Of a DNA stretch of 64,000 bases, positions 26,164 to 35,535 are shown piece by piece. Numbering within the stretch: the stretch's first letter is position 1; every line of letters begins with the position of its first letter. Source of the DNA: Fredericiella sp963839515 (GTDB taxonomy: Bacteria > Chloroflexota > Anaerolineae > Caldilineales > Caldilineaceae); assembly GCA_963839515.1 (NCBI GenBank), contig CAWIVN010000017.1, positions 113,594 through 177,593 on the forward strand, read 5' to 3'. The position numbers and the translations under genes were made by a program. Under the pieces are notes generated by a model. It made no database searches, was not told where the DNA came from, and saw nothing but the letters and a program-made list of their open reading frames with translations.

Positions 26164-27624
26164 CTACTCTTTCACGTAGCCCTTTTCCTTGGCGATTGCC
26201 AGGGCACGTTCCTCGGCGTCGGCCAGGGCCTGTTCCGCCGTCTTCTGGCCGAGCAGGGTCTCCTGGAAAGCCTGCGCCCACTCCAGCGAGGCGTCGGGAT
26301 AGATTTCGACGGCAGGTCGCGTCTTGGCATAGGGCAGTTCGCTCAGAATGATCTTCTGCCACTCTGTCTCGGCAAAGCGCGGATCATCGGCGACGGACTT
26401 CATGGTCGGCAGGTCGCCGCCTTGCAGGCGCGCTTCGATGTAATCTTCGGGGATGCTGCCGCTCAAAATCGCCAGGAGGTCGGCGGAGTTCTGAACCTTG
26501 GCTTCGTCAGGGCTGGTTACGGCGAAGCTCCAGCCGCCGGCATTGGTGCCGCGATTGCCCGTACGCGGATAGACGGGATTGGGTGCAAGGCCGACTTTGC
26601 CCTCCAAGTCAGGCGCCAGGTTGTACATTCCGGAGGAAAGCCAGGATCCGTGCAGCATCATGGCTGCCTTGTCGGCAAAGAAAGCCTGTTGCACCTCGGT
26701 ATAGCCCATGTTGATGACTTCGGGCATGACCGATCCATCCTTGTACATGTCGGCAAAGAGGTTGAACACGTCGGCGCTGGTCTGGTTGTTAAAGGCAGGT
26801 TTGTTGTCCGGCGTAACAAAGACATCCTCGCCCTGCCAGTAATAGCCCAGCAGGGTGACGCTCGTCAATTCGCTGCGGGCGCCCGAAAACGCCAGGCCAT
26901 AGCGAGTGACGTTGCCATTCTCATCCTTGACGGTGAGCTTCTTGGCATATTCCTTTAGCTCATTCCAGTCCTTCGGCGGGCCATCCAATCCGGCTTCCTT
27001 CAGTAAATCCTCTCGATACCAGAGCATCGAGTTGAATGCGGTACCCGGAATGAGGGCGTGAACTTTGCCGTCGTAGACCACCTTGAAGGCATCGAAGTAA
27101 TCGTCCAGCAGCTCCTGCGGCACGTTCCCCTCTAGCGGCACCGTGCAGCCGAGGGCCGCGAACTCCGCAACCCAGAAGCCATCCAGCTGTAAAACATCCG
27201 CCTGCGTGCCTTCACGGCACTGCAGCAGGTACTTGGTGCGGCCTTCGGTGTCACCCAACAGCTCTTCGGCGTTCAGTGCCACGTTCGGGTGACTCTCCAG
27301 GAAGGCGGGGAACATCTTGGTGTACTCTATCGATTGCTTGCCGGTGGCCTCGACGATGTCCCCTGCGGGTTCGACGTTGGGGTGAATCACCAGGTTGATC
27401 GTCATTTCCGGGTTCGCCGGCTGCTCCAGCGTCACCTGCCCCGCAGGAGCCTCCGTCGCAGCGCCTTCGGCAGGCGCCTCCGCGGCCGCTTCCGCAGGCG
27501 CCTCAGGGGGCGGCGGCTGCGGCACTTGCGCACAGCCCGCCAGCATGGCCACAATCAAAGCGAGGGCCAGGCCGGCACCAACGTAGCGCCAGCCATGACG
27601 GGGCACACGGTAGAACTTGGACAT
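26164..27624 (-). CDS. Sugar ABC transporter substrate-binding lipoprotein
   Basis: A 486-residue CUT1 extracellular solute-binding protein. Signal peptide with lipobox MLAGC near residue 33, then a Pro/Ala/Glu-rich spacer, then the type I binding fold: VLQLDGFWVAEFAALG, FNSMLWYREDLLKEAGL, PPKDWNELKEYAKKL and AFFADKAAMMLHGSW are typical. Start at 27624 has AAGGAGGA. First gene of the leftward operon and divergent from the GntR-LacI regulator. The ligand is probably a mannose- or galactose-containing oligosaccharide, judging from the GH38 and GH2 enzymes, but this is inference. Confidence 0.92.
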   Translation of the reverse strand: MSKFYRVPRHGWRYVGAGLALALIVAMLAGCAQVPQPPPPEAPAEAAAEAPAEGAATEAPAGQVTLEQPANPEMTINLVIHPNVEPAGDIVEATGKQSIEYTKMFPAFLESHPNVALNAEELLGDTEGRTKYLLQCREGTQADVLQLDGFWVAEFAALGCTVPLEGNVPQELLDDYFDAFKVVYDGKVHALIPGTAFNSMLWYREDLLKEAGLDGPPKDWNELKEYAKKLTVKDENGNVTRYGLAFSGARSELTSVTLLGYYWQGEDVFVTPDNKPAFNNQTSADVFNLFADMYKDGSVMPEVINMGYTEVQQAFFADKAAMMLHGSWLSSGMYNLAPDLEGKVGLAPNPVYPRTGNRGTNAGGWSFAVTSPDEAKVQNSADLLAILSGSIPEDYIEARLQGGDLPTMKSVADDPRFAETEWQKIILSELPYAKTRPAVEIYPDASLEWAQAFQETLLGQKTAEQALADAEERALAIAKEKGYVKE

Positions 27625-27786
27625 AAATCCTCCTTCTGTAGCTGATTCGTTCACGGTTGAAGAGGCATCACGTACATCCAGCAAGGGACATCGATCAAGA
27701 AAAAGGGTGACGAAGACGCCACGACCTTTTACCTTCACCAAGCGACAGAATTGATTCAGTTCACAGAATGGGACGAATACATACAG

Positions 27787-27891
27787 ACGAATTGGTACAG
27801 AGTATCGCGCCTGCCCTCCCCTTTGTCAAGGGAAAATTCGGCGCTCCTTTGACATATTCGCCGTTTTGCGCTATGCTACATACAAATTTGT
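27787..27891. promoter_or_regulatory. Divergent promoters with operator-like palindromes
   Basis: Rightward promoter: TTGACA (27849-27854), 17 bases, TATGCT (27872-27877). Leftward promoter on the other strand: TTGACA (27829-27824), 17 bases, GATACT (27806-27801). A perfect palindrome ACAAATTTGT (27882-27891) sits at the rightward start point and an 8-of-10 match ACGAATTGGT (27787-27796) at the leftward one. This symmetry suggests that the GntR-LacI protein represses both operons. The rest of the 315-bp gap shows no gene. Confidence 0.5.
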
Positions 27892-27939
27892 CCATTACCC
27901 TCACCCGTCGCTTGTCTTGCGCCTCATCCAACCAATACC

Positions 27940-29112
27940 ATGCAACTCGATCGCACTTCTGGGCTCCCCCTCCATGTACAGGTCAGTAATCTTCTCGCCA
28001 GCCGCATCTTGGACGGCGAATGGCCGATCGGAGCCATGCTGCCGTCGGAGCAGCAGCTCTGTACGCAGTTGGGCATCTCGCGCGGCACCTTGCGGCAGGC
28101 TCTGGCGGAACTTCAGCGCAATGGCTACGTGCGGCGGGAACAGGGGCGCGGCACCTTTATCGCCCGCGGCCAGGTGCGGCAGAATCAGAACGATTTGCCC
28201 AGCCGCACGCTGGCGTTCCTCGTTCCCTATGTACTGGATTCGTTTGCGCCATCGTTGTTGATGGGCGTCGAGCATAAAGCCAAGGAGCATGGCTACAGCG
28301 TCCTCTTTCACCACGTAGAGAACAGTCTGGCCAAACAGGCGGAAATACTGCACCGCCTCAAGCAGACGGGTGTCGCCGGCATCGTTCTCTATCCGGTCGA
28401 CTCGATCCATATCGATCAAACAATTCTGCGTATCCAGGAGGAGCATTATCCCCTGGTCGTGGTCGACCGCTACTTCAAGCATCTGACCACCGACTATGTG
28501 ACAGCCGACAACTTCGGCGGTGCACTGCGCGCCACGCAGCACCTGATCGCACTGGGACACCGACGCATCGGCTTCCTGACCAGCGCCGAACCCGCAGTGA
28601 CGATGGAGCATCGCCACCTGGGCTACCGCCAGGCGCTTGTCGAGGCCGGCCTTGTCGGCGATCCGGACGATATCTGGGGCATCGAGTGTTATCCCACCAT
28701 GGACATGACGCCGTTGGCGCCGATCCTCGGCGCCGCTCACCGGCCTACCGCCATTCTGGCGGCAAGCGATCGCCTGGCGCTTGCCCTCTACAAGCTCTGT
28801 CGTACACTCCGCCTGCGTATCCCAGAAGACCTCGCTATCGTCGGCTTCGGCGATTTTGGCATCTCGGCGCACCTGGATCCCCCGCTTACCAGCGTGGCAT
28901 TGCCCACCCTGGAAATGGGGCGCAAAGCGGCCGAGGTGGTGATGGGACGAATCGATCACACGATCGTTGGCCCGCAGCAGCACATGCTGCCTACAAATCT
29001 GATCGTGCGCGCATCTTGTGGGACGACCGAGGCGGAACAGTCGCCGGACAACAGTGTATTTAGCTTCATCGTCGACCAAAACCCGCTGTTTGTACCTGAA
29101 GAGCAACCATAG
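27940..29112 (+). CDS. GntR-type regulator with LacI-like sugar-sensor domain
   Basis: A 390-residue AraR-like repressor. Residues 1-75 are a GntR winged helix (PLHVQVSNLLASRI, MLPSEQQLCTQLGISRGTLRQAL and GTFIARG in order), and residues 90-370 are a periplasmic-binding-protein-like sensor (FLVPYVLDSFAPSLLMGVE, GIVLYPVD, PTAILAASDRLAL, IVGFGD). It would release DNA on binding an intracellular sugar. It is divergent from the ABC operon and precedes the GH2 gene by 12 bases. Palindromes at both start points are candidate operators. Confidence 0.9.
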   Translation: MQLDRTSGLPLHVQVSNLLASRILDGEWPIGAMLPSEQQLCTQLGISRGTLRQALAELQRNGYVRREQGRGTFIARGQVRQNQNDLPSRTLAFLVPYVLDSFAPSLLMGVEHKAKEHGYSVLFHHVENSLAKQAEILHRLKQTGVAGIVLYPVDSIHIDQTILRIQEEHYPLVVVDRYFKHLTTDYVTADNFGGALRATQHLIALGHRRIGFLTSAEPAVTMEHRHLGYRQALVEAGLVGDPDDIWGIECYPTMDMTPLAPILGAAHRPTAILAASDRLALALYKLCRTLRLRIPEDLAIVGFGDFGISAHLDPPLTSVALPTLEMGRKAAEVVMGRIDHTIVGPQQHMLPTNLIVRASCGTTEAEQSPDNSVFSFIVDQNPLFVPEEQP

Positions 29113-29124
29113 TAGGAACGCAAC

Positions 29125-31842
29125 ATGCTGCGCAACGATAACGCACCGACCGTCGCGCTCGATGGGACCTGGGATTTTCGGCTGGGTACTGCCGCTGCAT
29201 GGTCCGCAATCCGCGTGCCTGGTTGCTGGGAAGCCCAGGGGCATTCCAAGTCCGTAGACGGTCCCGCCGAGTATCGTCGCGTGTTCACGCTTGCGGATCA
29301 GTGGGCGGGCAGCCGCGTCATCCTCGAGTTTGACGCCGTCAGCTACGCCTGCACGGTGCATGTCAATGGGCAGGAGATCGGCGTGCATCGTGGCATCTGG
29401 ACGCCTTTTGCCTTCGACATCACCGAAAGTGTCAACTTCGGCGGCGAAAACTTGCTGTCCGTCATCGTCTACAAACCTGGCGCGCGCTACCCGCTGCGCT
29501 CCACACTGGCCGGTTTCCTGCCCGACGTAGCCACGACCTTTGGCGGGATCTGGCAGTCCGTCCGGCTGCGTTCAGTGCAGGTTGCGATTCAAGATCTATG
29601 CCTGCAAGCCGACGGCGAGACGGGTACCCTGTGCGTATCGGGACGGGCGCTGCCTCTTCGTGTGCTGCCCGCACCTGCGATCGACGTACAGCTTGCACGA
29701 GCCGGCGAAGCTGTCATAGCTGCGACCTGCCAGGCAGATGAGGCGGGGCACTTCGACTTAACGATTAAAGCCCCCAACCCTGTGCTGTGGAGTCCGGCAG
29801 AGCCGGCACTGTACGATGTGGCGGTGGAGGTGAAGGGCGAAGACCGCCCGCTGGCTGCCGCGTATGAACGGATCGGCTTCCGCTGGCTCGCCGCCGACGG
29901 TGAGCGCTTGCTGTTTAATGGGACGCCCATCTGCGTCCGCGGCGTGCTGCACTGGGGGTGGCATCCGGAAGGGATTGCGCCGTCGTTCACAGATGCAGCA
30001 ATCCGCACGGAACTGCGCCTGATCCGCAGCCTGGGCTTCAATCTGGTCAAGCTTTGTCTCTTTGTCCCCAACCGCCGCTACTATGAAATTGCCGACGAGG
30101 AGGGCATGCTGCTGTGGCAGGAGTGGCCCCTCTGGCTGCCCGAAATTACCCCCGAATTGCGCGCCGCCATGCCGGCGGAGTACAGCGCATACATGCAGGT
30201 AAGCGCACACCATCCCTCGATCGTGTTGTACAGCATCGGCTGCGAGCTGCCGGGCAACGTCGATGCCGGCTTGCTGACGCAGCTCGACACGACCGTGCGC
30301 CAGGCTATATCCGGGGCCCTTGTCTGCGACAACAGTGGCTCATCCGAAGCGTACGGAGCCGCCGAGCTTGACCTCGCTGACTTCTATGACTATCACACCT
30401 ATACGGATCTGCACTTTTTTGAGCCGATGCTCGACCACTGGCGGCGCGACTGGCGGCCCGCACGCCCCTGGATTTTTGGCGAATTCAACGACTCGGACGG
30501 GTTTCGCGACCTCGCTGCGATCGCAGCCGCCAACGGCGGGGAAAAGCCTTGGTGGCTGACCAAAGACAACCCGCTTCACACCTGGCGACCTGAAGTGCGG
30601 GCACTGCTCGACGAGTCGGAGCTGCTCCAGCAGGCGCAGTTGGCATTCAGCCCACAGGATCTGATCGAAATATCCAGGCGCCAATCCTTGGCAGTCTTGA
30701 AGTTTGTGCTCGAGGCAGTCCGGCGGCGCGCAGGCATGGGTGGCTATGTCGTGATCGGCATCCGTGATACGCCGATCGTCACTGCGGGTGTTCTCGACGA
30801 CTTTGGCCGGCCCAAATGGCCGCCTGCCGCCTTTGTGAGCTTTAACGACGACGCAGTTCTTTGCCTGGAGACTCGGCGCCGCCGCAGCTGGCACGCAGGC
30901 GGGGATCGCCCCGAACGCAGCGACCTCCACAGCTGGTGGTCAGGCAGCGAGGCAAGCTTTCAGGTTGTGCTCAACAATGCCGGCAGAGCGCTGCACCCAG
31001 ACGCAGCGATCCACTGGCAGTTCACCGAACCAGGCGGCAGCGTCATAGTTGAGGGAAAGGCTGAGCTGCCCGCCCACGTCGCGCTGGGCGCCCCGTATCG
31101 GATTGCCACGATTACGTTCCAGCTGCCGGAAGTGCAAGCAGGCACTGCGTTCCGTTTGTGCGTCTGGCTGACGGATCCGGCACGTTCGATCCACAACCAG
31201 TGGCCCATCTGGATCTTCCCGCATCCGGGGACATGGTCCGGGCAGGTGTCCACCTACGATCCCTCCTGCACGCTTGCCGGGTGGGGAGAGCCGCCGCTGT
31301 TCAGCCGGTGTGAGTGGCCGGGACAAGATCAGCACGCGGCGCGGCCGGTGGTGGCGACCGCCCTCGACGAACGGCTGCTGCAATATGTGGCGAATGGCGG
31401 CGCGGTGCTCCTCCTCCAGCAGCATGACGGGCCCTTGCCGGTGCGGCGGGTGCCCTTCTGGCGTGAATCGATCAAGCTGATCGTTCCCCATCCGATCTGG
31501 CAGCGCTTCCCGCATGATGGTTATGCCGATCTCCAGTTCTACGGCATGGCAACCGATATTGCCCTGGACACGGAGCAGTTGCATAAGCATCTGCCTGCGA
31601 TCAAGAAAATCCGGCCCATCCTTAGGCGTCTCGACGCACGTGAGTTTCATGTATCGGATCATCTGATCGAATTGGAAATTGGCACTGGCCGGTTGCTGGT
31701 GAGCACACTTCGTCACCAAGGCGGTGCCGGCGCGCAGCCGACTGGAATTGAACGCAATGTGGCCGGCTATTTTCTCCTCGACGCAATGGTAGCTTATCTG
31801 TTACGCAGCAGCGATTCCCAAAACAAGGAGGCCCCAATATGA
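29125..31842 (+). CDS. Glycoside hydrolase family 2 protein
   Basis: A 905-residue cytoplasmic enzyme, probably a beta-galactosidase, beta-mannosidase or beta-glucuronidase relative. Order: jelly-roll sugar-binding domain (about 1-155, with YRRVFTL and VHVNGQEIGVHRG), immunoglobulin-like domain (about 160-255), then the TIM barrel (ICVRGVLHWGWHPEG, FNLVKLCLFVPN). The acid/base Glu374 is in SIGCELPGN and the nucleophile Glu453 in WIFGEFND, 79 residues apart as in the family. Clan GH-A normally has Asn before the acid/base; here it is Cys373. The last 300 residues are extra beta domains. It is coupled to the next gene by a 4-base overlap. Confidence 0.85.
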   Translation: MLRNDNAPTVALDGTWDFRLGTAAAWSAIRVPGCWEAQGHSKSVDGPAEYRRVFTLADQWAGSRVILEFDAVSYACTVHVNGQEIGVHRGIWTPFAFDITESVNFGGENLLSVIVYKPGARYPLRSTLAGFLPDVATTFGGIWQSVRLRSVQVAIQDLCLQADGETGTLCVSGRALPLRVLPAPAIDVQLARAGEAVIAATCQADEAGHFDLTIKAPNPVLWSPAEPALYDVAVEVKGEDRPLAAAYERIGFRWLAADGERLLFNGTPICVRGVLHWGWHPEGIAPSFTDAAIRTELRLIRSLGFNLVKLCLFVPNRRYYEIADEEGMLLWQEWPLWLPEITPELRAAMPAEYSAYMQVSAHHPSIVLYSIGCELPGNVDAGLLTQLDTTVRQAISGALVCDNSGSSEAYGAAELDLADFYDYHTYTDLHFFEPMLDHWRRDWRPARPWIFGEFNDSDGFRDLAAIAAANGGEKPWWLTKDNPLHTWRPEVRALLDESELLQQAQLAFSPQDLIEISRRQSLAVLKFVLEAVRRRAGMGGYVVIGIRDTPIVTAGVLDDFGRPKWPPAAFVSFNDDAVLCLETRRRRSWHAGGDRPERSDLHSWWSGSEASFQVVLNNAGRALHPDAAIHWQFTEPGGSVIVEGKAELPAHVALGAPYRIATITFQLPEVQAGTAFRLCVWLTDPARSIHNQWPIWIFPHPGTWSGQVSTYDPSCTLAGWGEPPLFSRCEWPGQDQHAARPVVATALDERLLQYVANGGAVLLLQQHDGPLPVRRVPFWRESIKLIVPHPIWQRFPHDGYADLQFYGMATDIALDTEQLHKHLPAIKKIRPILRRLDAREFHVSDHLIELEIGTGRLLVSTLRHQGGAGAQPTGIERNVAGYFLLDAMVAYLLRSSDSQNKEAPI

Positions 31843-33002
31843 GCATGTCACCCAAGCAACGAATGTTATGTGCCATTCAGCGCGGGAAACCGGATCGTCT
31901 GCCGGCGACCACGCATCATCTGATGCCCTATTTTCTCGATACGTACATGGATGGCATCTCGCACCAGCAGTTTTTTGAGTATTTCGGTCTTGACGCCATC
32001 AAGTGGATCACGCCACACTGCCCTGATCCGGCGCAAGGCGAGTACTTTGATCCGCTGCAAGGCGAGCCCAGCTTTTTGGAGGCCAGGCGGATCTGGTCGG
32101 ACCAGTGGCAGGTAAAAGAAGAGGTCCTGCCCAGCACCAAGTACAAGAACGTCCGCTACCACTTCAGTACGCCCAAGGGCAGCCTCTCCATGGTGCTGCA
32201 ATCGGATGAATATAGCGCCTGGGTCGGCGAGTACCTGATCAAAGACAAGCGCGACATCGACCTGATCGCCGAATTTGTCACCGCGCCCAAGTGCGATGTA
32301 GCCGCGGTCAACTGTGCGGCCGACGAGTTTGGCGAACGCGGCCTCATCCGCAGCCATATCTGCTGTTTCGACGTGTTTGGCCAGCCCGGCACCTGGCAGG
32401 ATGCCTGCTGCCTGTTCCCGCTCCAGCAGTTAATCCTCATGACCTTTGACGACCCCGAATGGGTCCACTCGCTGCTCAAGATTCTGCACGCTCGGAAAAA
32501 GACCTATATCCAGTCGATGAAGGGCGCCCGCTACGATATCCTGGAGCTAGGTGGCGGCACGGCCTCCAGCACGGTCATTTCGCCAAAACTCTTTGAGGAA
32601 TTCGTGGCGCCCTACGACCGTGAGCTGATCGCCACTGCGCACGAAGCGGGGCAGCGCATCACTTACCACACATGCGGCGGCATGATGCCGATCCTGGAGT
32701 TGATCGCCGACATGGAGCCGGATGCGATGGAGACGCTCACGCCCAAGGACATGGGCGGCGACATGAACCTCGCCGAGGCCAAGGCGCGCATCGGTGACAA
32801 GGTCTGCATGATTGGCGGCTTTGACCAGTTTCACTTCCTGGTCAACTGCACCCCCGAAAAGACCCGCGCCGAAGTCCGCCGCTGTTTCGAGGCCGCCGGC
32901 GCAAACGGGGGCTATATTCTCTCGCCATCCGACCACTTCTTCGACGCCGATCCCGAGCTGATCCGCGCCTTTGCCGAAGAAGCGCAGCGCTGCATCTACT
33001 AG
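31839..33002 (+). CDS. Uroporphyrinogen-decarboxylase-superfamily protein
   Basis: A 387-residue TIM-barrel protein of the URO-D/cobamide methyltransferase superfamily, as judged from KQRMLCAIQRGKPDRLP at the N-terminus, the central GGGTASSTVISPKLFEEFVAPYD region, the HTCGG motif and the ending YILSPSDHFFDADPE. The HxCG motif is the zinc-binding type seen in MtaA/CmuA-like methyltransferases rather than in haem-pathway HemE. ATG overlaps the GH2 stop and has AAGGAGG upstream, so it belongs to the sugar operon. A role in moving methyl groups from methylated sugars is a speculation; no corrinoid protein is encoded nearby. Confidence 0.8.
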   Translation: MSMSPKQRMLCAIQRGKPDRLPATTHHLMPYFLDTYMDGISHQQFFEYFGLDAIKWITPHCPDPAQGEYFDPLQGEPSFLEARRIWSDQWQVKEEVLPSTKYKNVRYHFSTPKGSLSMVLQSDEYSAWVGEYLIKDKRDIDLIAEFVTAPKCDVAAVNCAADEFGERGLIRSHICCFDVFGQPGTWQDACCLFPLQQLILMTFDDPEWVHSLLKILHARKKTYIQSMKGARYDILELGGGTASSTVISPKLFEEFVAPYDRELIATAHEAGQRITYHTCGGMMPILELIADMEPDAMETLTPKDMGGDMNLAEAKARIGDKVCMIGGFDQFHFLVNCTPEKTRAEVRRCFEAAGANGGYILSPSDHFFDADPELIRAFAEEAQRCIY

Positions 33003-33033
33003 ACCCGAAACGTCAAATTGCCCCCGCAAACCG

Positions 33034-33105
33034 TAGGGGCACAAGGTCCGGCGGGAGTAACGCTCGCCACAATGGCAATGCTCTCGCCGCCGGACCTTGT
33101 GCCCT
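33034..33105. repeat. Dispersed hairpin element, copy 5
   Basis: GTAGGGGCACAAGGTCCGGCGG, core with TCGCCACAATGGCAATGCTC, then CCGCCGGACCTTGTGCC. It lies between the convergent URO-D-like and secreted-protein genes. Its core resembles that of the copy at 52215. Confidence 0.8.
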
Positions 33106-33150
33106 CTTAGCACCTCACCTCGATTTCCACCGGCATGCCTTGCTCACCCC

Positions 33151-35535
33151 TCACCTGTCAACAACCGGCAAAAACATCGTGTTGCCCGCGTCCTCTTCTT
33201 CTTCCCAAGGATCGCGCTCGGCCCCCACTTCGTTGCCGTTGTCGTCGTTGGGCGGCAAATCGCAGACGACAATATCGAGCACCGGCGTATCGCTCGCCGC
33301 CGCCACCAGCGGCGAGCTGCTGTTGCCAAAGCGAACCCAGACCGCCTGCCCTGGCGCCACGGCATACGTATAACACGGCTGTTGATACTGTGTATTCTGC
33401 GCATTCGGCGTGATGACAAACCACCCCGTCTGCAGCACCTCACAGACTGTATACGTGCCGGCAAAGAGGTTGTTAAAGGTAGTGCGGCCTTGCCCCTCTG
33501 TCCCCTGGTCGATCGTCTCGGCCGTGAACGGGCTGTGCATCTGCATCTGCCAGCCGTTCAACCATTCCTCATTGCTGTTACGCACGTGATTATGGTTGCG
33601 GTCGTTGTACTTGCCGGCGATGATCTGCCCCGCGCGCTGCGCCACAAAGGTGCAGGTGATGCTGGCGTCGTTGGCCGCGTCGATGACGATCTGGTGGTTG
33701 GCCAGGTCGGCAATCGAATCGCCTGGGGGATTGCAGCTGATGTTGGCATCCAGGTAGCCGCTGATCGGCTGCTCGGTCACGGTGTAGATGCCTGCGGGCA
33801 CGGTGAATGTCTTGCTCGCCCCATAGGCGTCGCCATCTTGCGGCGTGATGTCGTCCAGCATAAATGCACCGAGGCTGCCGCCAAAAGCAAAGTTGGTCTT
33901 GCTGTCAGGCAGCACGTCCAGGGCAATCGTGATGGTGACAGGTGTGGTTATGGGCGTCGCCGCGACAGGATCAGTGCTGTCGCTCAGCAGGTCATTCTGC
34001 TGCAGGCCGTGCTTGGGCGTAAATGTGCGCACGAGAAACGAATACGGCTGCCCGGGCGTGAGACCGTCAACCTTGAAGCCTGTGGCGCTCTTGTCGCTTG
34101 TCCTCCCGATCTGGGCGTAGACGCCGCTGCCTTGCGTCGCCGACAACACTTGGTAGTAGCCGCCATCGCCGGTGTACGCAATTGGGTCCCACGCCAGGGC
34201 CACGCTGCTGCCCGTCCGCACGGTTGCCGTCAAGTTCGCGGGCGGCAGCGTCTGTGTGCTTGCCCAATTTGGCTGCTTGCCGTTAAGAAAGGTGATTAGG
34301 TTGGCGTCGACGGCGCTGAGGCTGTTGTAGCCAAGATCGAGGGTGAGCAGGGCCGTCAAGTTGGCGAGTTGGCTGGGGATGGGGCCGCGCAGCTGGTTGT
34401 TGTACAGGCGCAGCGTCTGCAGCGCGCCGAGATTGCCCAGCGTGAACGGCACCTGCTGGCTAAGCTGGTTGCCGTACAAGTCGAGCGTCTGCAGCTTGCC
34501 CAGGTTGCCCAATTCCAGGGGAATGGCGCCCGTCAGCCGGTTGTTCGAGAGGTTGGCGACGATCAGTTCGGGCAAGTTGCCCAGGTCGGCACTCAGCGGC
34601 CCCTGCAGGCCGTTCTGGGGCAGGTTGATCACGATCACGTGGCCGTTGTTGCAAAGAACGCCGGCCCAGGTGCAAGGAGAATTGTTTTCCAGCCAGCCCG
34701 CGTGGTTGGTCCAGTTGGTGCCATCGGTGCTGCGGTACAGCGTCTCCAGCGCGCGACATTCGCCGGCCGGAATACCTTGCACACTGCCGCAGTTATACGC
34801 CAGTGCCGCAACCTCGCTGCCGCTCAGGCTGCGGCTGTAGATGCGCACGTCGTCGAGCGCACCGTCGAGTGGCTTACTCGGACTGCTAAACATGACGCCT
34901 TGGCTGGTGAACAATGGACCACCCCTCGCTGGCCTATCGAGCGCATTGACGAGCTTACCGTCGATATAAAAGCGCAAGGTCTGGCCGTCGAACGAACCGG
35001 CGAAATGATGATAGCGGCCGTCCGTCACCACGTGGCCTAAGTCAAAGAGCCGCACTTCGACGCCTGTGAACGACATGGCGAGGAAAAGGTTGTCCGAGCC
35101 GGATGCCCTGTAGTACCCAAACAAGACCTTGCCGTTGGTCAGCGTCACGAGATCTGCGTCCGTATCGGCCGCGCCGGCATTGATACGCGCCCAGAAGGCA
35201 ACTGTAATCTGCTGGAGCGAATCGATATTGTTGCCCGGCGCCGTCGCGTAGCTGCTGGCGCTGTTGCTCGCGGCCAGGGCAAAAGGATTCGCAAAATCGA
35301 TGGGGGCAGTGCTGCCCGTGAAGCTGTTGGGCGTATGCAGGGTGGCCGTGTTGCCGTTGCCTGATCCGTCAGCGCTGGTGCTGCCGGCGCCCTCGTCAAA
35401 CGCCCAATAGCCCACCAGGCCATCGTCAACGCTTTGCGCCTGGGCACGCTGGGGCGCAGCCAGCGGCAGCAGCACCGCCGCCAGCAGGAACGGAACGACG
35501 ATCAAACGCAACAATGGACGAGTTCGATGCCACAT
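33151..35535 (-). CDS. Secreted multidomain protein: LamG, leucine-rich repeats, fibronectin III
   Basis: A 794-residue exported protein. Signal peptide to about residue 35 (AQAQS). LamG/concanavalin-like domain about 40-245 (VGYWAFDEGAGS, FYIDGKLV, DGALDDVRIYSRSLS). Plant-type LRR cap and repeats about 265-430 (LYRSTDGTNWTNHAGW, then LGNLGKLQTLDLYGNQL-type units). Fibronectin III about 445-530, then SdrD/prealbumin-like modules with AGTYTVCEV. It ends NTMFLPVVDR, resembling the short LPxV tail common on exported Chloroflexota proteins. ATG 35535 follows GAGAGAAC. Likely a surface adhesin or glycan binder; no catalytic residues are evident. Confidence 0.82.
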   Translation of the reverse strand: MWHRTRPLLRLIVVPFLLAAVLLPLAAPQRAQAQSVDDGLVGYWAFDEGAGSTSADGSGNGNTATLHTPNSFTGSTAPIDFANPFALAASNSASSYATAPGNNIDSLQQITVAFWARINAGAADTDADLVTLTNGKVLFGYYRASGSDNLFLAMSFTGVEVRLFDLGHVVTDGRYHHFAGSFDGQTLRFYIDGKLVNALDRPARGGPLFTSQGVMFSSPSKPLDGALDDVRIYSRSLSGSEVAALAYNCGSVQGIPAGECRALETLYRSTDGTNWTNHAGWLENNSPCTWAGVLCNNGHVIVINLPQNGLQGPLSADLGNLPELIVANLSNNRLTGAIPLELGNLGKLQTLDLYGNQLSQQVPFTLGNLGALQTLRLYNNQLRGPIPSQLANLTALLTLDLGYNSLSAVDANLITFLNGKQPNWASTQTLPPANLTATVRTGSSVALAWDPIAYTGDGGYYQVLSATQGSGVYAQIGRTSDKSATGFKVDGLTPGQPYSFLVRTFTPKHGLQQNDLLSDSTDPVAATPITTPVTITIALDVLPDSKTNFAFGGSLGAFMLDDITPQDGDAYGASKTFTVPAGIYTVTEQPISGYLDANISCNPPGDSIADLANHQIVIDAANDASITCTFVAQRAGQIIAGKYNDRNHNHVRNSNEEWLNGWQMQMHSPFTAETIDQGTEGQGRTTFNNLFAGTYTVCEVLQTGWFVITPNAQNTQYQQPCYTYAVAPGQAVWVRFGNSSSPLVAAASDTPVLDIVVCDLPPNDDNGNEVGAERDPWEEEEDAGNTMFLPVVDR

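Noticed and set aside
25357..26958. Plus-strand frame of 533 codons across the permease and binding-protein genes
   Set aside because: Crosses two intact, well-identified genes on the other strand; translation has no recognisable domain.
27901..29388. Minus-strand frame of 495 codons opposite the GntR-LacI gene
   Set aside because: Antisense to a regulator with clear domains; it also spans into the GH2 gene.
33097..34299. Plus-strand frame of 400 codons opposite the LamG/LRR protein
   Set aside because: Antisense to a gene with signal peptide and repeat domains; no motifs of its own.
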